A stretch of DNA of 64,000 nt from AP-15 sp963774345 (GCA_963774345.1 CAVZFB010000028.1:124001-188000), one strand, 5' to 3'. Shown: positions 47,523 to 57,946, numbered from the stretch's first letter. The notes: generated by a model not told the origin, from the letters alone. Translations and numbers: made by a program.

Positions 47523-48932
47523 ATGACGGAACAATGGACCCCCGACAGCTGGCGCGGCCTGCCGATCCGGCAGGTGCCGGGTTATTCGGACGAAGCGGCG
47601 CTGACCCGGGTCGAAGAAACCTTGCACAATTTTCCACCCCTCGTGTTCGCCGGCGAGGCGCGGCGGCTCGAAGAACGGCTGGCCGCGGTTGCCGCGGGCA
47701 AGGCATTTCTGCTGCAGGGCGGCGACTGCGCCGAGAGCTTTGCCGAGTTCCACCCCAACAATATCCGCGACATGTTCAAGGTACTGCTGCAGATGGCGGT
47801 CGTGCTGACCTTTGGCGCGGGGTGCCCGGTGGTCAAGCTCGGCCGGCTCGCTGGCCAGTTCGCTAAGCCGCGCTCGTCCGACACCGAAACCCAGAACGGC
47901 AGGACCCTGCCCTCCTATCGCGGCGACATCATCAATAGCCTGGACTTCGACGACGCCGCGCGCGAACCCGACCCGCAGCGCATGATCCAGGCCTACAGCC
48001 AATCGGCGGCGACGTTGAACCTACTGCGGGCGTTCGCCCAGGGCGGCTACGCCGATTTGCACCGCGTCCACGCCTGGAACCAGGATTTCGTCGCCGACTC
48101 GCCGCAGGGCGAGCGCTACCGCGAGCTCGCCGACCGGCTGACCGAGACGCTCGACTTCATGGCCGCCTGTGGGCTCGATTCCGACACGACGCCGCAGATT
48201 CGCGAGACCGAGTTCTATACCTCGCACGAAGCGCTGTTCCTGTCTTACGAGCAGGCCCTGACGCGCGTCGATTCGACGACCGACGAATGGTATGACTGCT
48301 CGGCTCATCTGGTCTGGCTCGGTGACCGTACCCGCCAAGTGGACGGCGCCCATGCCGAATTCCTGCGCGGCATCAAAAACCCGATCGGCATGAAATGCGG
48401 ACCGACCCTCGAACCCGACGATCTGTTGCGGCTGATCGATTGGCTCAACCCACAAAACAAGCCGGGGCGGCTAACCCTGATCACGCGGATGGGGGCCGAC
48501 AAGGTCGATGCGCGGTTGCCACGACTGATCCGCGCCGTGCGACGCGAGGGGCGCGAGGTCGTATGGTGCATTGACCCCATGCACGGCAACACGATCACCT
48601 CGACAAACGGTTACAAAACCCGAATGTTCGACCGCATCCTTGACGAGGTGCACAGCGCCTTTGCGATCCATGCTGGGGAGGGCAGCTACGCCGGCGGCGT
48701 GCATTTCGAATTGACCGGGCAGAACGTCACCGAATGTGTCGGCGGCAGCCAGGCGATCAGTGAAGCCTCACTCGCCGACCGCTATCTGACGCATTGCGAC
48801 CCGCGGCTCAATGCGACCCAGGCGCTGGAGCTCGCCTTTGAGATCGCCGAGGCGCTGAAGCGCGCGCGCCAGGGCAATGGCGTCCAGGGCAATGGCGTCC
48901 AGGGCAAGCCCCGCCTCGCCGCCGTCCTGTGA
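47523..48932 (+). CDS. class II 3-deoxy-7-phosphoheptulonate (DAHP) synthase
   Basis: The 469-residue enzyme performs the first step of the shikimate pathway, feeding the trp genes elsewhere in the window. The class II (plant-like) type is shown by FLLQGGDCAESFAEF, KLGRLAGQFAKPRSSDTE, NPIGMKCGPTLEPDDLLRL, TRMGADKVDARLP and WCIDPMHGNTI followed by HAGEGSYAGGVHFELTGQNV. The ATG at 47523 is chosen for its strong ribosome-binding site (GAGGAGGAA) and fit with MTEQWTPDSWR. The C-terminus has a short repeated segment (QGNGVQGNGVQGK) encoded by a 15-bp tandem repeat. Confidence 0.96.
   Translation: MTEQWTPDSWRGLPIRQVPGYSDEAALTRVEETLHNFPPLVFAGEARRLEERLAAVAAGKAFLLQGGDCAESFAEFHPNNIRDMFKVLLQMAVVLTFGAGCPVVKLGRLAGQFAKPRSSDTETQNGRTLPSYRGDIINSLDFDDAAREPDPQRMIQAYSQSAATLNLLRAFAQGGYADLHRVHAWNQDFVADSPQGERYRELADRLTETLDFMAACGLDSDTTPQIRETEFYTSHEALFLSYEQALTRVDSTTDEWYDCSAHLVWLGDRTRQVDGAHAEFLRGIKNPIGMKCGPTLEPDDLLRLIDWLNPQNKPGRLTLITRMGADKVDARLPRLIRAVRREGREVVWCIDPMHGNTITSTNGYKTRMFDRILDEVHSAFAIHAGEGSYAGGVHFELTGQNVTECVGGSQAISEASLADRYLTHCDPRLNATQALELAFEIAEALKRARQGNGVQGNGVQGKPRLAAVL
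48869..48907 (+). repeat. 15-bp tandem repeat inside the DAHP synthase gene
   Basis: CCAGGGCAATGGCGT occurs twice in tandem (48869-48883, 48884-48898), followed by a partial third copy (48899-48907). It encodes QGNGV repeats just before the C-terminus. The repeat number may vary without breaking frame. Confidence 0.8.
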
Positions 48933-48942
48933 GCCGGCGGTT

Positions 48943-50076
48943 ATGGCGGCAATCGAACCGCCTTCACTCGCGGCCCGGACCGACAGCTATTTCCTAAAGG
49001 CCAAGGCGATCGTCGGCCGGTTCGGCGATTGCCAGGCGACCTATGCGGTGTTTATGCGCCGACCGGTTGTCTGCACGCCGCGGCTGGCGGTCGCATTTCT
49101 CGAAGACGCAGCGGCCGAGCGCGACGCCCGCTTCGACATCGAGCTGAACCACCCCGAAGGCGCCTTGGTCGGCGCCGGCGAGCCGCTCCTCTACATCACT
49201 GGCTCGCTGTTTCACCTGGTCGATCTTGAGACCGTGCTGCTGCAACGGTTGGGGCCCGCTTGCGTTGCCGCCCATAACGCCTACGCGATGTGCGCCGACC
49301 TGCCAAAGGTCGCTTTTATGGCGATGGATGCCCGGCATTGCGCCGGGAGCGAGATGGCCGACCTGATGGCCTATGCGGCATCCGTCGGTTCGCAAGCAGC
49401 GCGCCGCGAGGCGGGGGCGGTCGGCTTTGTTGGCTGCGCCGCCGATGCGACCGCCCAATATTTCAGCCAGAGCAAAGGCCTCGGGACGATGCCGCATGCG
49501 CTGATCGGCTATGCCGGCTCGACGGTGCGGGCGGCCGAGATGTTTCGCGAGGAGTTTCCCGACGAGCCGATGACCGTGCTTATCGATTATTTCGGCCAGG
49601 AGATCACCGATGCGCTGGCAGTCGGCCGGCGTTTCCCTGAGATCGTCGCTGCGGGCCGGCTCGCGTTCAGGATAGATACCCCCGGCGGCCGCTATTGCGA
49701 GGGGCTCGATCCTGCCCGCTCCTATGAGGTGATCGAGCGGCATGCGCCGCAATCGATCCGCGGCTATCGCACCGAAGAAGAGCTGCGCTATCTGGTGGGC
49801 ACTGGTGTGTCGGGAGCGGCGATCTGGCTGTTGCGCCAGAGTTTGGACGAGGCCGGGTTCAAGCGGATCAAGATCGTCGCAAGCTCGGGCTTCGGTCCCG
49901 CCAAATGCAGGATGATGGCCGCCGCCAAAGCGCCGATCGACGTGATCGGCACCGGCTCGTATCTTCCCGAGCAGTGGAGCGAGACCTACGCCACTGCCGA
50001 CATCATCGCCTATGACGGCAAACCCATGGTCAAGGCCGGCCGCGAATTCCTGCTGCGAAAACGCGCGGACGGCTAG
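48943..50076 (+). CDS. nicotinate phosphoribosyltransferase family protein
   Basis: The protein of about 377 residues has the NAPRTase type II layout: LAARTDSYFLKAKAIV, FMRRPVVCTPRLAVAFLE, MAMDARHCAGSEMADLMAYA and a phosphate-binding FKRIKIVASSGFGPAKC followed by DVIGTGSYLP. The family makes nicotinate mononucleotide in the Preiss-Handler pathway, here consistent with the pncC-like gene at 16057-16551. The ATG at 48943 is taken because a longer frame overlaps the DAHP synthase repeat. It follows DAHP synthase by 10 bases. Confidence 0.88.
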   Translation: MAAIEPPSLAARTDSYFLKAKAIVGRFGDCQATYAVFMRRPVVCTPRLAVAFLEDAAAERDARFDIELNHPEGALVGAGEPLLYITGSLFHLVDLETVLLQRLGPACVAAHNAYAMCADLPKVAFMAMDARHCAGSEMADLMAYAASVGSQAARREAGAVGFVGCAADATAQYFSQSKGLGTMPHALIGYAGSTVRAAEMFREEFPDEPMTVLIDYFGQEITDALAVGRRFPEIVAAGRLAFRIDTPGGRYCEGLDPARSYEVIERHAPQSIRGYRTEEELRYLVGTGVSGAAIWLLRQSLDEAGFKRIKIVASSGFGPAKCRMMAAAKAPIDVIGTGSYLPEQWSETYATADIIAYDGKPMVKAGREFLLRKRADG

Positions 50077-50088
50077 CAGGGTGAGCGG

Positions 50089-50114
50089 GCCGGCTCGATC
50101 GGTCGGCTTCTTTT
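50089..50114 (+). terminator. Rho-independent terminator candidate after the NAPRTase gene
   Basis: GCCGGC (50089-50094) pairs with GTCGGC (50102-50107) through five Watson-Crick pairs and one G:T, with the loop TCGATCG, followed by TTCTTTTG. It lies 12 bases after the stop codon. Confidence 0.6.
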
Positions 50115-50374
50115 GTTGGATGACAATTCTGCGGCGCTGGAGTACGTTGATTGCATGGCCCAGACCGGGTCAGCGAGGCGAGCAAGGATACCGCCTCCTC
50201 GAAAAGGAGCAACACGTCAATCCGGCGGCGGTTCGTGGCTGCCAAAACTGGCGAGGTCTCAATACCAGAATAACAAAGTAATTTAGAATTTATTCTCGAA
50301 TCGAAACGACACGCCGTCTCGCCTGTTTTGCGCACCCGCATGGTCCCCCGGTTGACCAATCTGGGAGGGTCACC

Positions 50375-51784
50375 ATGGCAGAAATCCGCCCGATCGCCCG
50401 ATCGGTAACGGGCGCCAGCTATTTGCTCGGACGCAAGCTCGACAGTATCCCGTTCGGCGGTTACCACATATTGATTATCACCGTTCTTGCCCTTGTCGGC
50501 TTTATCGAGGGCTACGATCTGGTGCTCACCGGCTCGTTGCTGGTGCTGGCCAAAGTGCCGCTACAACTCACCGGCTCCGACGTACGTTGGCTCGCTGTCG
50601 GCCCGACTTTCATGCTGTGTATCGGCGGCTACTTGGCCTCGACGGTATCCGATCATTGGAGCCGCAAGACGATCATGCTGATCGGCGTGATCGCTACGAC
50701 GTTTTTCACCTTGCTGATCCCGCTGGTGCAAACTGCCGAGCAATTGATCATCGTGCGTCTGCTGACCGGGCTTGGCGCCGGCGGCGCGGTCTCGGCGGCG
50801 TTCCCGATCGCCGCCGAACTGATGCCGGCACAGCACCGGCGCACCTACGGCGCGGTCTACGAGATGGCGTTGGCGATTTCCTTCACTGTGGTGCCGTTTA
50901 TCGCCTTCTTGCTTGCCGGCAACGCCAATGCTTTTCGGTTTCTGGCACTGCCGGGCGGGCTGGCCATCACCGTCGTGCCGGTGCTGGTCTATCTGGTACT
51001 TCCCGAAAGCCCGCGTTGGCATTTGCGCAAAGGCCACCCACAGGTTGCGGCCGACATCGTCAATCAAATAATTAGGCGATCCGGCAGTCGCGTCCCGCCG
51101 CTGACTGTCGAGGCGCTCGGCGACCACGCAGAAGCCGCCCGCGAAAAGCTGCCGCCTTATTGGGCTTTGTTCGCCCGTGGCCAGCTGCGCTGGACGACGG
51201 TTGGCATACTGGCTGGAGTCTGCGCCGGAACTGCCTATTTCTTGATTTCCGTGCTGTTGCCGAAAGCGTTGGTCGACCAGGGCGCGGCCGTCAGTCTGAG
51301 CTTCGGGCTGACTTCACTGGTTTACGCCGCGAGCATCCCGGGAAAGGCCTTCACCGGGTTTCTGATGGAGATCATCGGACGGCGGTGGACCATCGCATAC
51401 GCGCTCGCCGGATCGTTGCCTGGTATATTCCTGATGCTGATGGCACATCGGGCCGGGGACTACGCGACGGTTGTCATGGTGACCGGGGCGTTGATCACCG
51501 GCTTCACCGTCCTATCGGCTTTCACCGCCACTCGCGTCTACCTGTCCGAGCAGTTCCCGACCGCTCTGCGCGGGCGCGGCCATCCCTTCGGCGAGTCGAC
51601 CGGACGAATTTTCGCCGGCGTGCTGGCGCCGTTTCTGATGGAACCGCACACCGGCTCGCCGACAATCTTCTTCGGCACGATCTTTGTGGTTGTGGCGATC
51701 GGCGCCTTCATTCCGCTGGCCTTTGGCCGCGAGACCGTCGGCCAGCTTGAAACCGTGACCGAGGGGATCACAGCCCCGGCCTGA
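50375..51784 (+). CDS. major facilitator superfamily transporter, copy 1
   Basis: The 469-residue protein has twelve likely membrane helices in two halves. It shows the MFS loop 2-3 motif region SDHWSRKTIMLIGV and its counterpart GFLMEIIGRRWTIAY, plus the sugar/organic-acid-type GYDLVLTGSLLVLAK and VPVLVYLVLPESPRWHLRKG. The substrate is unknown; proton-coupled uptake of organic acids or sugars is a family-level guess. It is closely similar to the next gene (45 of the first 60 residues identical by my count). A GGGAGGG ribosome-binding site precedes the ATG. Confidence 0.88.
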   Translation: MAEIRPIARSVTGASYLLGRKLDSIPFGGYHILIITVLALVGFIEGYDLVLTGSLLVLAKVPLQLTGSDVRWLAVGPTFMLCIGGYLASTVSDHWSRKTIMLIGVIATTFFTLLIPLVQTAEQLIIVRLLTGLGAGGAVSAAFPIAAELMPAQHRRTYGAVYEMALAISFTVVPFIAFLLAGNANAFRFLALPGGLAITVVPVLVYLVLPESPRWHLRKGHPQVAADIVNQIIRRSGSRVPPLTVEALGDHAEAAREKLPPYWALFARGQLRWTTVGILAGVCAGTAYFLISVLLPKALVDQGAAVSLSFGLTSLVYAASIPGKAFTGFLMEIIGRRWTIAYALAGSLPGIFLMLMAHRAGDYATVVMVTGALITGFTVLSAFTATRVYLSEQFPTALRGRGHPFGESTGRIFAGVLAPFLMEPHTGSPTIFFGTIFVVVAIGAFIPLAFGRETVGQLETVTEGITAPA

Positions 51785-52007
51785 GGAACTCGGCAGGGCA
51801 AAGAGACGCGAGCGGCGCTCATAATCGTCGCCAATTTGGAACAGGGCAACAGGTCGACCGATGGGAGATGCTGTGGGTCGTAACGGGTGAGGTGCGGGCA
51901 AAGACTTAGATCGGCAAAGTCAGAAATTCTTCGTCAAGAAGCACCGGCCTCCCCTGTTTTGCGGTTGCCGCATCGTCCCCCCCGGTTCGACCAGCTGGGA
52001 GGTCACC

Positions 52008-53417
52008 GTGGCGGAACTCCGCACAATCGGTCGATCGGCAAATTCGGCCAGCCTTACGCTCGGGCGCAAGCTCGACAGCATTCCGTTCGGCCCCTACCAC
52101 CTGATGATCATTACAGTCTTAGGCCTTGTCGGCTTTATCGACGGGTACGATCTCGCCATGACCGGTTCCCTGCTCGTGTTGGCAAAGCACCCGCTGAATT
52201 TGACACCCGGAGAGGTCCGATTTCTAGCCATCGCGTCGACGATGATGATCTGTGTCGGCGGCTTCATCGCCTCGACGATCTCGGATCACTGGAGCCGGAA
52301 GACCATTATGCTGATCGGCGTCGCCGCGATCACCTTTTGCACACTACTGATCCCGCTTGTGCAGAGCGGTGAGCAGCTCATCGCGCTGCGGCTGTTGACC
52401 GGCCTCGGAGGTGGTTTCGCGGTCTCGGCGCCGTTCCCGATTGCCGCCGAACTGATGCCGGCGCAACATCGCCGCACGTTCGGTGCCGTATATGAAATGG
52501 CGCTCGCCGCCTCGTTCACGGTGCTGCCGTTTGTCAGCTTCCTGCTGTCCGGCAACCCGAACGCTTTCCGGCTGATGGCGGTGCCCGGCGGCCTCGCCTT
52601 CTTCATTGTGCCGGCGCTGATTTATTTCCTGATTCCGGAAAGTCCGCGCTGGTATCTGCGCCGAGGCCGAACCGTGGCGGCGGTCGATACGGTCAACGCG
52701 ATGATCCGCCGCGCCGGCAATCGCGTACCGCCGATAGAGTTCGCGGCGCTCGGCGACCATACCCCCGGTGCGCGCGAACAGCTTCCACCCTATCGGGCGT
52801 TGTTTGCTCGCGGCCAATTGCGGTGGACGGCAATCGGCATTTCCAGCTACGTCTTTTGCGGCTCCGCGTTTTTCCTGATCTCGGTGCTGTTGCCAAAGGC
52901 GCTGGTCGATCAGGGCTCGGCGGTGACCTTGAGCTTTGGCGTAAGTTCGCTGGTTTTTGCCGCGAGTATCCCGGGCAAGGGCTTCACCGGGTTCCTAATG
53001 GAAATCATTGGACGACGCTGGACCATTTTCTATGCGATGTTCGGCGCGCTTCCCGGCCTCTTGTTGATGATGCTGGCGCACCGCGCCGGGCCATATGCGA
53101 CGACCGTCATGGTCGTCGGCGCGTTGATGACCGGCTTCACCGCGCTTTCCACCGCAACCGCCTTCCGGGTCTACCTCGCCGAACAGTTCCCGACCGCGCT
53201 GCGCGGCCGCGGGCATATCTTTGGCAAATCGGTCGGGCGGATCTTCTCGGGTGTGACGGCGCCGTTCCTGATGGAGCCGCATACCGCATCGCCGGCGATC
53301 TTCTTCGGCACGATTCTAGTCATGGTCATGATCGGCGCCTTCATCCCGTTGCTGTTCGGCAAGGAAACCGTCGGCCAGCTCGAAACCGTGACCGAAGGCG
53401 CTCCGGCGCTGGCCTGA
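52008..53417 (+). CDS. major facilitator superfamily transporter, copy 2
   Basis: It has the same length (469 residues) and architecture as the preceding transporter, with GRKLDSIPFGPYHLMIITVL, GYDLAMTGSLLVLAK, SDHWSRKTIMLIGV and IYFLIPESPRWYLRRG. The start is GTG at 52008 after GGGAGGTCACC, matching the copy 1 start region. Divergence is spread over the whole length, mostly conservative, so the duplication is not recent and both copies are probably under selection, perhaps with different substrates. It is convergent with prfC, 21 bases away. Confidence 0.88.
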   Translation: MAELRTIGRSANSASLTLGRKLDSIPFGPYHLMIITVLGLVGFIDGYDLAMTGSLLVLAKHPLNLTPGEVRFLAIASTMMICVGGFIASTISDHWSRKTIMLIGVAAITFCTLLIPLVQSGEQLIALRLLTGLGGGFAVSAPFPIAAELMPAQHRRTFGAVYEMALAASFTVLPFVSFLLSGNPNAFRLMAVPGGLAFFIVPALIYFLIPESPRWYLRRGRTVAAVDTVNAMIRRAGNRVPPIEFAALGDHTPGAREQLPPYRALFARGQLRWTAIGISSYVFCGSAFFLISVLLPKALVDQGSAVTLSFGVSSLVFAASIPGKGFTGFLMEIIGRRWTIFYAMFGALPGLLLMMLAHRAGPYATTVMVVGALMTGFTALSTATAFRVYLAEQFPTALRGRGHIFGKSVGRIFSGVTAPFLMEPHTASPAIFFGTILVMVMIGAFIPLLFGKETVGQLETVTEGAPALA

Positions 53418-53438
53418 TCGCCCTGCCCCGCTTGATGG

Positions 53439-55037
<1,599 letters not shown>

Positions 55038-55179
55038 TAATCCGCTATTGCCGGAAGGGGACCGCGCAGCAGGTAGTTCGGCCGCGCCACCCGGCATATG
55101 ATGGGCCCGCGCCCTTTTGCCAACAGCCGCAAAGAAGCCGGTGGTAGAACCGAGCCAAACTTCGAAAAAGCACCGGCGA

Positions 55180-55410
55180 CTACCGGCCCAGTAGATGCAG
55201 GAATTGCTCCACCGTCAGCCCGGCATCCGCGATGATCCGGCGCAACGTGCCTCGGCGGATTTGCGCGTGATCCGGCACTACGACGCGCGCATGGGGATCT
55301 TCGCGGCGCAGGATCATATGACTGCCCGTCTGGCGACGAAATGCAAAGCCCGCACGTTCGAGTGCACCACGGACTTGCCGGCCCGAAAGGTCAGTGGGCA
55401 GCGTCGGCAC
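55180..55410 (-). CDS. hicA: HicA-family mRNA interferase toxin
   Basis: The 76-residue protein has the HicA double-stranded-RNA-binding-like fold. GRQVRGALERAGFAFRRQ precedes the catalytic histidine in GSHMILRR, followed by RVVVPDHAQIRRGTLRRII. It cleaves mRNA when not bound by HicB. The start is GTG at 55408-55410, directly after the hicB stop (TAA GTG), so the pair is translationally coupled in the order hicB-hicA. It ends 142 bases from the prfC start on the same strand. Confidence 0.9.
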   Translation of the reverse strand: MPTLPTDLSGRQVRGALERAGFAFRRQTGSHMILRREDPHARVVVPDHAQIRRGTLRRIIADAGLTVEQFLHLLGR

Positions 55411-55626
55411 TTATGCGGCTTCGACTTCGACGAATTCCTTGCCCGCCTCCGTTGGGACGGGATCGCCGGCGTCGCGGCAGTCTTCGACATAAAGCGCAAT
55501 GGCCTCGCGGATATTGGCGAGCGCTTCGCTTCTATTGTCGCCCTGGCTGATACAACCCGGTAAAGCCGGAACGCTGACGACGTAACCGCCGTCGGGTTCT
55601 TGCTCGAGAACGACCGTGTACCGCAT
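55411..55626 (-). CDS. hicB: short HicB-family antitoxin
   Basis: The 71-residue protein matches the partial RNase H-like HicB domain: YTVVLEQEPDGGYVVSVPALPGCISQGDNR, with the usual ALANIREAIALYVED. It lacks the helix-turn-helix or ribbon-helix-helix that longer HicB antitoxins carry, so binding to the upstream palindrome (55646-55665) may require another protein or a HicAB complex. The ATG at 55624-55626 follows a modest purine stretch. Confidence 0.9.
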   Translation of the reverse strand: MRYTVVLEQEPDGGYVVSVPALPGCISQGDNRSEALANIREAIALYVEDCRDAGDPVPTEAGKEFVEVEAA

Positions 55627-55645
55627 CGATTCACCTGCTCAGCCT

Positions 55646-55665
55646 CATGGCGTGTGTTCGCCATG
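55646..55665. promoter_or_regulatory. inverted repeat upstream of hicB
   Basis: CATGGCG and CGCCATG form a perfect 7-bp inverted repeat with the spacer TGTGTT, 20 bases before the hicB start codon. Its position suits an operator for hicBA autoregulation; this is an inference from placement. Confidence 0.5.
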
Positions 55666-55761
55666 CTTACGACATTAAGGCCGAAGGAGCCATAAGCTCG
55701 GAAACGGCCGCGGTTTTGGTTGGTCCTCAATTGGCCGCCATTCCTTTGGGGAAGAGGCGGG

Positions 55762-55832
55762 GTATGCGAAATGATCGCAAACGTCCGCCGGCGCGCGATC
55801 TCGTCGGTAAGAATGCTCATCAATCCGCTTCA
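55762..55832 (-). pseudogene. decayed duplicate of the prfC 5' end
   Basis: On the minus strand MSILTDEIARRRTFAIISH, starting at 55820, repeats the first residues of RF3 (MSTLTDEIARRRTFAIISH), after which the frame turns into unrelated sequence (TPPLPQRNGG). The nucleotide match continues a few bases upstream of the start. It is a remnant with no evident function. It lies upstream of hicB, so the hicBA pair sits between this remnant and the intact prfC. Confidence 0.8.
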
Positions 55833-56184
55833 GCTATTCCCGGGATGCCGGTCGGGCTGACGATCGCTGCGGCCGCGCCAGACCTGCGCTGGATATGAGG
55901 GCTGCACGGCTCTTTGGCAACCGCTAGTGGCAGGAACCGGCCGTCTGCTGGCATTCTCGTCGTTCCCATCCAGGCTGCCCACATACAATCACAAATTGCC
56001 TCGCTAATTCCCCTCTGCTACATCTGCAGCAAATCTGTAGCAAAATCTCGTCGTTTGGTTGCAGCTGCCCCTTTAGTGATGCCTTTTCACCCCGTCTGAT
56101 CCCGTTCCGCAGCGTCTAGAATGGAAGTATGGCAGGTCAAGAAGGCAGTTTCAGGATCAACTTTACCTGTCAAGGATCGCCGAC

Positions 56185-56356
56185 CCGACCGAGATGCCGC
56201 GCTCGCGCTCGACGGCTCCAGTCTGAGAGCACCGGTCGCTGCGCGCCTCCCCTCACCCGCTAGTCGGAGGGTGCCCGCCGCCGGTCGCTGCACGGCCTGG
56301 CCTCGCCCGTCAATTGGATCGCCCCCAAACAACAGCAATTTGTCGGTCAAGGTATT
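56185..56356 (-). pseudogene. second decayed prfC fragment
   Basis: The plus-strand sequence resembles intact prfC around codons 26-80: GACCGAGATGCCGCGCTCGC and, farther on, CAACAGCAATTTGTCGGTCA match with many indels and substitutions. In the minus frame a trace reads LTDKLLLFGG, against LTEKLLLFGG in RF3. Its codons lie upstream of those in the first fragment, so the two are not one broken gene but two pieces or a rearranged copy. About 190 bases on, towards the lysozyme gene, nothing else is recognisable. Confidence 0.7.
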
Positions 56357-56548
56357 TTGCAGCGGCGGCCGGAGCGCGCCGTATTGCCGGTGTTGGCAAA
56401 AGCCTCGAGTGATTGTCACGTCACAATCAGTCGAACCGAACGAACGACTTTCCGCGACGACGCGCGCCCTCGTGTACGCTGGCTTCCACATTCGACTCTT
56501 GCAGAGTAGTTCCCCCAACTGTAATACTTCTGCCGTCGTTCTTCGTAA

Positions 56549-57868
56549 TCACGCTGTCGCAATGGTGCTCAATTCGGGCGTGCTCCAAAGGGCGATTTCC
56601 GCAGCCCGGCGGTTCTTCAGACCTGGGCTAACGGTCAGCACCCCGTTGATCGTAGTCTTGTCCCAAAGTGACATGTGCGGCACGACGGAACTCAGTTGAC
56701 CCTCTTTTACGAGCTGGAGGGCAGAGCTCCCGGCGAAGGCTTTCAGACCAATGTTGCAGGCAAAGCAAACTAGGGCGGAAAACTGGTTATCGTTAAGCCG
56801 AGTAATAATTAGTGGTCGGACCTGGCTAATCACCGCAGTAATGTCATCCTGTAGCGCTTCTTCTGCTTGTTCTTGACTCCATATAAGTCCCGGAAAAACG
56901 CCCGTACCAGTATGGCCGTAACCGATGGTTAGCGTGCCATGAACCCGATCTCCCGGGTTCACAGGGCGGCCATTTGCATCGTCATAAGCATGCAAGACAA
57001 GGCCCTCCCATTTCTTGAGCAGAGCAAATCCGGCTTCGTTCATTTGGGGAAGCGGAATTGACTCCACGGCTGGGCCTGGACCCTCCACAAACGGAGCTGT
57101 ACTGGGCAAATATGAAATAGTTGTGGTTCGTTTCGTTAACTTAAGCAACTTAAGCGAGCTGCTCACCCATTGCGATCTTCCAATCATCCGCCGATACCGT
57201 CGTGAACCCGGTCGAGGTCGCATAGACACGGTAAGTCTATCGTTTATCTCTTGATCGGGATCGGTCGCCGCCATCTTCCAAGTCCATTGGTTATTCTCGA
57301 GCCACATCAAGAAAGTGCCATGTATGGCGGTTGGTAAAGGTCCCGGCAGTAAACCGTGCAGATCATACTGTTGATCGGTCTCATAGAAATATCCTGGTAG
57401 GGCAATTCCAGAGACCAATATACCATTTACGAAATAGCCCTGAGAATCCATAGACAAAGGATCGCCCACCTCCACCAAATATTGACGACTTCCAACGCTG
57501 ACCATGCGCTGCATCCAGGGATCGACTAGGATCTCAGCGACTTCGTGTGATAAAACGCGCGAGACTGTCTGTTGATCTTGGAGTGTCGTTTCGACAAATA
57601 CTTTTCCCATGGGGAGACGGTCCGGCGGAGGTGTTAAATCATGATACCCTAATGCGGTTGCGTCATCGGTATTGTCCAGATATACCATCCACCATTGGTC
57701 GGTGGGTCTCGGAGCTCCCTTGGGAATTTGATTTAATTTGACTTGAAAATTCCAACGTGGGCCGACATCTCGGTCCATTTGCTCTTGGACGGCCGCGATG
57801 TGAGTGGAGATTTCCTGGTCGGATAACCGCGAAGACTCATTGATTATCGCCAATTGCTGAACCATCAT
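56549..57868 (-). CDS. zincin-like domain fused to GH24 phage-type lysozyme
   Basis: The 439-residue protein has two parts. Residues about 1-210 have a metalloprotease-like signature, SHEVAEILVDPW (His108, Glu109, Glu112), followed by YLVEVGDPLSMDSQGYFVNG. Residues about 275-425 are a T4-type lysozyme with Glu288 (KKWEGL), Asp297 (HAYDD) and Thr314 (LTIGYGHTG), the catalytic triad spacing E-x8-D. An 11-residue insert separates Asp from TIGYGH. No signal peptide is visible, so release would need a holin or similar. GGGAGGA lies two bases before the first ATG and five before the second, so MVQQLA may be the real start. Its GC is markedly lower than the chromosomal neighbours. Confidence 0.8.
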   Translation of the reverse strand: MMVQQLAIINESSRLSDQEISTHIAAVQEQMDRDVGPRWNFQVKLNQIPKGAPRPTDQWWMVYLDNTDDATALGYHDLTPPPDRLPMGKVFVETTLQDQQTVSRVLSHEVAEILVDPWMQRMVSVGSRQYLVEVGDPLSMDSQGYFVNGILVSGIALPGYFYETDQQYDLHGLLPGPLPTAIHGTFLMWLENNQWTWKMAATDPDQEINDRLTVSMRPRPGSRRYRRMIGRSQWVSSSLKLLKLTKRTTTISYLPSTAPFVEGPGPAVESIPLPQMNEAGFALLKKWEGLVLHAYDDANGRPVNPGDRVHGTLTIGYGHTGTGVFPGLIWSQEQAEEALQDDITAVISQVRPLIITRLNDNQFSALVCFACNIGLKAFAGSSALQLVKEGQLSSVVPHMSLWDKTTINGVLTVSPGLKNRRAAEIALWSTPELSTIATA

Positions 57869-57946
57869 GGTCCTCCCGTAATGAGCGAACGAATTCAGGG
57901 TTGTGGTTTCGATTCTGGTCAGTTTCCCTGAATCAGTAGAATGGAC

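Larger units (their letters stand above)
55627..56548. other. 922-base gap of remnants between hicB and the lysozyme gene
   Basis: The stretch holds the hicB-proximal palindrome (55646-55665) and the two prfC remnants described separately. The rest (about 55833-56184 and 56357-56548) has no convincing gene. It marks a site of repeated insertion and decay at the border of the phage-like island. Confidence 0.6.

Noticed and set aside
56087..56518. 143-residue minus-strand frame at the second prfC remnant
   Set aside because: Only a short trace (LTDKLLLFGG) matches RF3; the rest is out-of-frame decay, so it is treated as a remnant rather than a gene.
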